54,371 bases of DNA from DAOUFU01 sp034429275 (GTDB taxonomy: Bacteria; Chloroflexota; Anaerolineae; Aggregatilineales; Aggregatilineaceae), in contig DAOUFU010000350.1 in NCBI GenBank assembly GCA_034429275.1, positions 1 to 54,371 on the forward strand, in the 5' to 3' direction. A model generated the notes under the pieces. It did no database searches. It was not told where the DNA came from and worked only from the letters and a program-made list of their open reading frames with translations. Positions 51,401 to 54,371 of the stretch are shown here, one piece after another (position 1 is the stretch's first letter; each line of letters begins with the position of its first letter). Both the position numbers and the translations under genes were made by a program.

Positions 51401-51413
51401 GGATGTGGGCCAT
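42432..51413 (-). CDS. Giant multi-PAS/GAF sensor histidine kinase (2993 aa)
   Basis: Order by approximate residue: TM 34-54; extracytoplasmic CHASE4-like domain 60-335; TM 341-362; HAMP 365-415; PAS 427-540, 556-670, 700-820 and 853-975; GAF 992-1150; PAS 1156-1280; GAF 1285-1460; PAS 1473-1590; GAF 1608-1760; five tandem GAF repeats 1764-2615; PAS 2646-2765; HisKA about 2768-2835 (phospho-His in FIAHASHELRTPL); HATPase 2880-2993 (NLITNAINYTPEGG, DTGIGI, GTGLGLAI). That is about seven PAS and eight GAF domains against one to three in usual kinases. It should phosphorylate a response regulator in reply to combined membrane and cytoplasmic cues. No regulator adjoins. The ATG at 51413 has GGAAGAAG upstream and TACAAT (51449-51454) as -10. 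Confidence 0.93.
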   Translation of the reverse strand: MAHIPSPPTMLEDRPGIDRLLQPPPRRIRFSLRAQIVLATVVIMALVAVLYAILRREVLTGFDHLQSEFIERDTQRVVNALHSELEALDQLALEWASSHEVASATQGDSSVVLDRLSDRAMDNFDLNLALIFDPQGRLVFGRAYDTSNNQGMSLSPIVANAYLMLSRVNLRLADVAHYSDGIVPLPVIPLQDLQAQAQTIVPELEQFLTNSGEEAWSVSLSGNTILIAHEIIYENGPDSPMLGTLVLGRLMPASAFEQLGQITQTRLKVAQVDDLASMPDDFRAAREELLSGKSIVEKNLSANTAAGYIVLNNIQGKPGLILRVEVERHITQQGMRTANAMYGIFAISALALTGLILLVLQSTVIRRAQRLSRFVRRVSESGDVSLRSPLGGHDELADLGANINAMLASLQESQRLLLENRQQLAQILDSISDIVYTVVLTPQGEIISHHIPSRQIEALTGYPTANFEADFSFWASLIVPEDLPKASAYLSHPVAYEDSRVEYRIRNAAGDLLWVRDHRHLRPIPNSDRLIVYGVIGDITAQKNTEAELAAERNLLRTVIDTQINSVYVKDRQGRVLLCNPTDARWRNVARPEDALGKTDDDFYPPELAEKYRADDLYVMENDQPVINREEIVAAPGQPMRWLLTNKVPLHDAEGRVIGLVGAGQDITERKRMEQALERANNELEERVAQRTAEVAYERNLLRTLIDALPDNVFVKDAEGRFLVMNRPTALGFGLAHPDQGLGKTDQDFFDPPLVEQFRAEELALIRGEVSIVSREGPANRTSDGTPVGWYWTIKVPFRQPDGKVVGIVGIGRDISERKRMEEELRQAHAELEQRVKERTADLRTALIELRASEERFEQAFTYAPMGVALLGLDGRFLKVNPALAEMLGYEAETLETLNLADVVIANQREETEQYLAAAREGKENIHHAERRYRHRDGRIIWVSVTSSLVREADGEPGYLVAQIQNITERKYAEAEREALIQKIQARANELATAAEISRQATTILDADRLLDTAANLIKHNFGFYHVCIFRLDESGQVLVPAAANDDIGKAMTEGSITLPLSAEISLVAHAARSRQIVLANDAVHDPAYLPHPLLSDTRSELAIPMLVGDDLLGILNIEDDHPNRFTTDDVNILATLAAQLANALYNARLFAENGRRLAIIEQSADLIALGQLGSDNPVVYINPAGLRMIGAHSPEDVLNRPAISFYPPEVRKHLLHEIIPSVLAQGSWRGEQIIRRLDGTTFPAEQTILVIPGAPGQPPDMATIVTDITERKQAETALFRANRAYRVLSDCNQAMVHAQDEQSLLDEICQIIVRASGYHLAWVGYPDRELPPDGRFDGELTIRIVSQAWIDAQPEKIVDFVLTQDQIDAGLSSNGQVLQTRQPVVIDHIAGHTPLAPRRQQLAQLGFQSSITLPLIIDDRPAGVLNVSSREFAAYDQSEIDLLIELAGDLAYGLAALRARGEREAAQEKLRESRANLIALIGNTTDQIWSVDTAYRLVTWNTAYQQQHLRRYGVTPQVGENSLEQLPLTLQSVWREHYDRALTGEQFVIEHAELSHDQLTIHLETAFNPIRAEDGTVTGVAVFSRDISRRKADEQRLRHLNMQLGQFNRTLLTLHEVGRTLTTALDPNTIYDVLYWALLNPLYNKPRCLISLADAESDELTCVYACIKGIDANLAVAPVTTASASPEGETIRTRQPRLIRYNSEGEATPDPAVGIYVPLMSGDQVLGVLVVQHHDPTALTEDDIPLLSIMANQTAAALQNAMLFAAEREQRTLAEALRDVATTLNSTLDPNTVLETILTSVRQVIPYDTASITMLDGEMVEMVHNVGYAGRVPDGWERLWRAPISALQYMSRMRVTGEPIVIEDTHAEPGWTTPYSPEHDWIRSAIKAPLHIDGQMVGAIHLESTRPGAFTSKDTSKLMAFANQAASALRNARLYAAERDQRTFAEALSNTAAAINQILDPEVVMDRILENIAQAIPYDAATIMLIDENRMVCIPHHRGYVERGLTEWLDQWCFRLEDLSFWPEIETSGDAILVEDTHNAERWVQHMCVENAWIRSTLKAPLMIEGQLAGIINLDSAQPRAFDIQDKARLGALADQAANALYNARLFAAEREQRVLAEALRDTTAAINSSLDFDTVLDRILTNVQHVIPHDTSAIMFIDGDQAYVRGSRGFEAFGLADWIARLRIPISTTYDFRMVLETGQPVITPDTANNPHWLHFPETEWIRSHVTLPIQGGGRVIGFLLLDSTRPNYFNESHIGPLSAFTDQAATAITHAQTFTAEREQRAFAEALSDTAATVNQVLELDAVLERILDHLQQVIPHDAANVMFIEDGIARIVAGHGYAERGLAEWIEQLRFKVDEVPVWQRMIATGQPFTVTDTSQDADWMALVGPEEAWIKSTVKAPIQIDGTLIGILHIDSATPNTFDDSHAIRLQAFAHHAATAIRNARLFAAEREQRAFAEALRDSAAAINSTLKHDEVLDRILMNVEQVAPYDVAEILLIEGGEAYLARHRRSQPGETVLDNPTQDAPRLKYREIPNLRIMADTGQPYIVDNTRSQEGWVVIPGWEWMRSQAAAPIKRQERVIGFIMLDSSHPAFYAPAVAERLQAFADQAALALFNAEVYARVHNYAEELEQAVQIRTAELAAQHAQLQTILDTMAEGLIFSIDDEVKYANRACEQLLGVPVNRLQGGMSEVLDRLSPSASNPPDVRGRIARTLERGRAWQGDLTLLRADGHEFDAAVSVTPVPGLTQHLPSGLLTMIRDISQEKALQAQRDRFIAHASHELRTPLANIKTRLYLLKNQPHKLEQHMQILERVSNDMNELVENLLDVSRFERGVITLSLRPMVLQDLIRDTVLVQQAEAEQKRIALTVDLPQTPVHIKADPNRIRQVFTNLITNAINYTPEGGSVTISLEDDPQQPDQRVICRVRDTGIGIEPSQISHVFEPFFRANQGTATGTGLGLAIAREIVLLHQGEIMVDSVPGEGSVFSVILDRLTD
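43565..46130 (-). repeat. Five tandem ~515-bp repeats coding GAF modules
   Basis: Unit boundaries near 46115, 45600, 45085, 44570 and 44058 each encode a close variant of AAEREQR-(T/V/A)-(L/F)-AEAL followed by AA-x-N and a GAF domain. Each ends with a W-I-(R/K)-S-x-x-KAP and L-D-S type strand pair. The period is about 171 codons. Short DNA segments, such as the one coding AEREQR, remain nearly identical between units. Confidence 0.88.
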
Positions 51414-51527
51414 AGGCTTCTTCCGGGCTGATCTTCACATGCATGAGTATTGTACATCGCCATGCAACATTAATGCTATTTTATTTTTTGATGGTCGTTT
51501 GCTGCCAGAGGGGGAGCAATCCGGGGA

Positions 51528-51554
51528 AACAAAAACGAGCCGCCTGGCTCGTTT
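51528..51554 (-). terminator. Terminator of rpmJ
   Basis: On the minus strand, AAACGAGCC-AGGC-GGCTCGTTT is followed by TTGTTT. It lies about 40 nt past the rpmJ stop. Confidence 0.88.
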
Positions 51555-51589
51555 CTGCGCGTGACTGGGCGCGCTCGCTCGAATGACTC

Positions 51590-51706
51590 TTAGCCCTGAC
51601 GCTGCTTGTGCTTGGGATTACCCGCGCACATCACATACAGGCGGCCCTTGCGGCGCACAAAGTAGCACTTGTCACACATCAAGCGTACTGATGAACGTAC
51701 CTTCAT
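51590..51706 (-). CDS. rpmJ: Ribosomal protein bL36
   Basis: A 38-codon gene: MKVRSSVRLMCDKC, then YFVRRKGRLYVMC and the typical ending NPKHKQRQG. It has the zinc-binding set C11, C14, C27 and H33, so it is the zinc-containing (C+) form. bL36 binds 23S rRNA late in 50S assembly. The strong RBS GGAGGTG lies 7 nt before the ATG. It stands alone with its own terminator instead of within the spc/alpha ribosomal operon next to infA and rpsM, where it usually resides. Confidence 0.97.
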   Translation of the reverse strand: MKVRSSVRLMCDKCYFVRRKGRLYVMCAGNPKHKQRQG

Positions 51707-51810
51707 GGCAAAACACCTCCCCGTTTAAACTCGACTATCGCCCAACGGCAAGTCGTCGGGGATAGGTTTGTGAGCGTAACAGCAGCTCAGAGAATTGAGC
51801 CAGCGCCCCT

Positions 51811-51816
51811 ATTATA
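51811..51816 (-). promoter_or_regulatory. Predicted -10 box of rpmJ
   Basis: TATAAT on the minus strand lies about 105 nt upstream of rpmJ, just past the aminotransferase stop. The -35 is poor. Confidence 0.4.
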
Positions 51817-51835
51817 TCGGAACTGAGGGTAAAAT

Positions 51836-53164
51836 CTAGACTGAATCCGTTGGGCTGTGTGCCAACGTCGCCAGCCCTTCGTGGAAGCGCGCGACCGCTC
51901 CCGCCGTGACCTGGGGTGGCAGCGCGTAACTGAAGCGAATCCACCGATCTCCCTCGTCGCTAAACGCGCCGCCGGGCACCACTGCGACTCCGTGCTCTTC
52001 CGCCAGGTATGCGCCGATCTCAAAACTGCTGGCGAAGCCGGCGGCATCCATCCAGCGCCCCACGTTGATGAATGCGTAGTAGCCGCCATCGCCCATGATG
52101 AACTGGTAGCCGTGCCGGGTCAGAAAGTCGCGCATCACCCGGCGGCTGGCATTGGTCGGGCCGACAATCGGTTGGGCGGCCTGGGCGAATCCCTGCTCAT
52201 ACGCAGCGAGGGCGACGGCCTGCCCATAATAGTGGGGGACCACGCTGTGCGAGGCGCGGCTGCTCATGAAGTCGATCGCGGCGCGGTCTGCCAGCAGGTG
52301 GGCACTGCGCACGTTCGAGGCGCCGAGCGACTTGGTCAGCCCGTCGAGAATGATGAGTCGTGCGCGTTCTTCGGGTGAGAAGGCTTCCAGCAGGACGTTG
52401 GCGTCCATCGGCGCGCCTTCGGTGATGTAGTGATAAATCCAGTCGTACAGCACAAAACGAATGCCCGCTTCGAGCGCCGCTTTGCCGAGCGCGATCTGCT
52501 GCTTGACGGGGATGACATGGCCGGTTGGGTTATCGGGTGAGGTGATCACGATGCCGATCACCTGACGTCCGCCCTTTTTCCGCGCATAGTCGACCGAGGC
52601 GCGGATGGTCTCCGGCGTGAACTGCCAGGCAGACGCTTCGTCGCCGGGGGCCAGCATGACGTTTGTGCCGAGAGCATAGGGCCCCCAGGTGTAGCTGACC
52701 CAGGGCACACGAGTCAGCAGCAGCACATCCCCCACGCGCCCGCTGCCCAACTGGATCATGGCGCTATAGGCTTTGACCAGGCCATCGCGCCCACCCACCG
52801 TGCACAGCACATTCTGAGGTCCCCAGCCCAGGCGAGGGTCCAGTTTCCAATATTGCTCGGCGGTGGCGCGGCGGAAGTCATCGGAGCCGTAGGGGAAATC
52901 GTAGGCGGTCCCATGTGCTTTGAGCAGCTCATGTGCGCGGTCGAGCAGTGCTTCGGGCACGCCCGGCAGCGACGCGCCGCCGTCCCCCTGCGACGCATCA
53001 TAGATGACGGCGTCCGGCCCATATTTCTCGCGGTATTTGTTGAGCGAGAGCTTGATCACGAACATGCGCGAGGGCGGAATATCGGCCTGGTGGCTGGGGT
53101 AAGGATGCGGCGGCACCAGAGTATTCTCCGGGACCACAAAACGCGGGGAATCATAGCTGCTCAT
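51836..53164 (-). CDS. Class I/II PLP-dependent aminotransferase
   Basis: A 442-residue fold-type I enzyme. DASQGDGGASLPGVPEALLDRA and YDFPYGSDDFRRATAEQYW match the N-terminal substrate region. VITSPDNPTGHVIP is the conserved NPTG loop. YDWIYHY supplies the D/Y cofactor contacts. LDGLTKSLGASNVR holds the Schiff-base lysine K278, and the terminal WIRFSYALPP has the carboxylate-binding arginine. Aspartate or aromatic aminotransferase-like activity is plausible; the substrate is not fixed. It is monocistronic and precedes rpmJ. Confidence 0.93.
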   Translation of the reverse strand: MSSYDSPRFVVPENTLVPPHPYPSHQADIPPSRMFVIKLSLNKYREKYGPDAVIYDASQGDGGASLPGVPEALLDRAHELLKAHGTAYDFPYGSDDFRRATAEQYWKLDPRLGWGPQNVLCTVGGRDGLVKAYSAMIQLGSGRVGDVLLLTRVPWVSYTWGPYALGTNVMLAPGDEASAWQFTPETIRASVDYARKKGGRQVIGIVITSPDNPTGHVIPVKQQIALGKAALEAGIRFVLYDWIYHYITEGAPMDANVLLEAFSPEERARLIILDGLTKSLGASNVRSAHLLADRAAIDFMSSRASHSVVPHYYGQAVALAAYEQGFAQAAQPIVGPTNASRRVMRDFLTRHGYQFIMGDGGYYAFINVGRWMDAAGFASSFEIGAYLAEEHGVAVVPGGAFSDEGDRWIRFSYALPPQVTAGAVARFHEGLATLAHSPTDSV

Positions 53165-53312
53165 CCGGTGCTCCTGAAGCGCACAGCACGCGCCGGGCGA
53201 TCCCCTGATCGACCGGGGCGCGCGGCGCGGACTTGATCTATAATCACGACAGGCTGTAGATTACCACACGTTCGCCCGGTATGCACCGGTGGGTTTGTCT
53301 GACGAGGGCGGG

Positions 53313-54116
53313 TTACTCCATGCCCGGCGTCTCGACGCTCACCCGGCGCAAGCGCGGCCTGCGCAATCTGCGCGGCGCGCGGCGGCGGATGCCCAGGCTG
53401 GCCAGCGATGGGCGCTGGATGGGCGCGTGCTCATCACCCAACAGCGCGGTGACCCATTCGCCGAGCCACAGCCCAACGCTGTAGGCCAGCAGTGCCAGCA
53501 GGTAGCCGGTGATCAGGTCGGGCGAATTGTGACGCATGGTCATCAGTGTGGAGGCGCTGATCAGTGTGCCGAGCGTGACCCACACGATGAACACGCGGGG
53601 CCGGGGCCGGAAGCGGATCATGTAGCACATATTGATGATCGCGTAGAAGACATGCTGGCTGGGCGCGGCATTGTGCGTGCTGGCGGCAGCATCCAGTTTG
53701 TAGGAATTGCGCAGCATCACTGAAAAGAGGTCATTCCCGTGGACCTCTTGGGGCGAGGGCTTGGTCACATAGGTCGGCACGGCAATGTAGATCGCATAGC
53801 TGACCAGCGCCGCAAACGCCATGCTGAACACAAACTGGCGAAACAGCTTGTTGGGCATCACAAACGCCGCCCAAAAAGGCAGCGCTGCCGTCAGCACGAA
53901 CCCGACCATATAGGGGATCAACCAGATTCCCTGGGGCGACAGGTGATTATCGATGGCGGGAATGATCAGCTCCCAGCCATCCGTCGGGGCGCGCAACTGG
54001 CTATTGAGCATGTTGATGACAAAAAACTGAGCTTCAATAACCAACAGGATCAAAAACAGCGCCAGCCGGTTCTGCATGAGCCGGGCCAGGGGAAATGTGC
54101 GCGTCGTTTCAGTCAT
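53313..54116 (-). CDS. PAP2-superfamily membrane phosphatase
   Basis: A 267-residue protein with about five to six membrane spans. The PAP2 motifs 2 and 3 are clear: NAAPSQHVFYAII (catalytic-site H155) and LMTMRHNSPDLITGYLLA (R195, H196, D200). Motif 1 (KxxxxxxRP) is weak, with KPSPQ instead. It resembles the PAP2/inositol-phosphorylceramide-synthase-like group that handles lipid phosphates in the membrane. The C-terminus is an arginine-rich cytoplasmic tail (RRRAPRRLRRPRLRR). The start at 54116 has AGGAG upstream. Confidence 0.85.
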   Translation of the reverse strand: MTETTRTFPLARLMQNRLALFLILLVIEAQFFVINMLNSQLRAPTDGWELIIPAIDNHLSPQGIWLIPYMVGFVLTAALPFWAAFVMPNKLFRQFVFSMAFAALVSYAIYIAVPTYVTKPSPQEVHGNDLFSVMLRNSYKLDAAASTHNAAPSQHVFYAIINMCYMIRFRPRPRVFIVWVTLGTLISASTLMTMRHNSPDLITGYLLALLAYSVGLWLGEWVTALLGDEHAPIQRPSLASLGIRRRAPRRLRRPRLRRVSVETPGME

Positions 54117-54371
54117 TCACTCATGCTCCTGCGTGAGCCTGTTCATTATGCACACATTACGCATAGTGCCGCGCGCGGTTGCGCCCCAACTGCCGCGCTG
54201 GTAACAGACTGCTAAAGTGAAGTATACACTGATTTGGGCGAACTGGCAGACTCTGCCCCATGGAGGGATGCCGTGCGGGTTGATGAAAGAAATCGTGAAA
54301 AACGTGAATTCGGAATGAATTTCCGCCCTGAATCATTAAAGTGTAAACACAAAATAAAATTATCGTGTATA
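54117..54371. other. AT-rich intergenic right edge
   Basis: This holds the upstream region of the PAP2 gene (a CATAAT box near 54145-54150 on the minus strand). From about 54285 the sequence is markedly AT-rich and has no open frame. It contains the partial dyad ATTCGGAATGAAT. It is probably the promoter region of a gene beyond the window. Confidence 0.35.

Overview
The window is about 54 kb of GC-rich bacterial chromosome. It most likely comes from an Anaerolineae-type member of the Chloroflexota. This is an inference from gene content, since there is no rRNA to place it. The supporting traits are lipoproteins and secreted proteins with long Thr/Pro/Glu or Thr/Pro/Ala linkers, a DUF5667-type anti-sigma factor, a huge multi-PAS/GAF histidine kinase, an archaeal/eukaryote-like short ProS, and core genes scattered outside their usual operons (dnaN without dnaA, pheT without pheS, rpmJ alone). 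Genes are densely packed on both strands. There is no rRNA, CRISPR array, phage or complete IS in view. The one mobile-looking item is a ~127-bp element with terminal inverted repeats.

Layout. 1-7 kb: a composite lipoprotein cut by the left edge (amino-acid-binding, fasciclin and BMP/PnrA-like domains), divergent from dnaN plus a double zinc-ribbon protein, then a class A penicillin-binding protein. 7-12.6 kb: a metallo-beta-lactamase-fold hydrolase, a CPA1 cation/proton antiporter, an ABC exporter, and an orphan FAD subunit of the molybdopterin dehydrogenase type. 12.7-19.2 kb: a membrane-anchored di-heme cytochrome c, pheT, a dihydroorotate-dehydrogenase-like protein without the usual catalytic motif, an FmdB-type zinc ribbon, tRNA-Ser(GGA), and a GDP-mannose-3,5-epimerase-like enzyme. 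19.3-24.2 kb: a secreted DUF5666-like protein, an ECF-type sigma factor overlapping its DUF5667 anti-sigma factor, and a large secreted beta-propeller/PPC protein. 24.3-31.9 kb: a Dps-like ferritin, a membrane protein, a TipA-like MerR regulator with a textbook 19-bp-spacer promoter, a response regulator with a degenerate GGDEF domain, gatA, proS, and a secreted SH3/SGNH protein.

31.9-42.4 kb: the inverted-repeat element touching the murE stop codon, murE, an aldo/keto reductase, an alpha/beta hydrolase, an FHA protein, a TetR/ABC-ATPase/ABC-permease operon with two operator-like repeats, a CoiA-like protein, and a GH-A-like lipoprotein. 42.4-51.4 kb: one 2993-residue sensor histidine kinase with about seven PAS and eight GAF domains, five of the GAFs in tandem. 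51.5-54.4 kb: rpmJ (too short for routine ORF calling), an aminotransferase, a PAP2-family membrane protein, and an AT-rich right edge.

Themes. Much of the window deals with the cell envelope and sensing: peptidoglycan (PBP1, MurE), extracytoplasmic signalling (sigma/anti-sigma, giant kinase, FHA, composite lipoprotein) and efflux. Translation genes (pheT, gatA, proS, rpmJ, tRNA-Ser) are interspersed singly. Several genes appear to use a TACAAT -10 box. Functions are assigned by motif reading alone; no searches were run.
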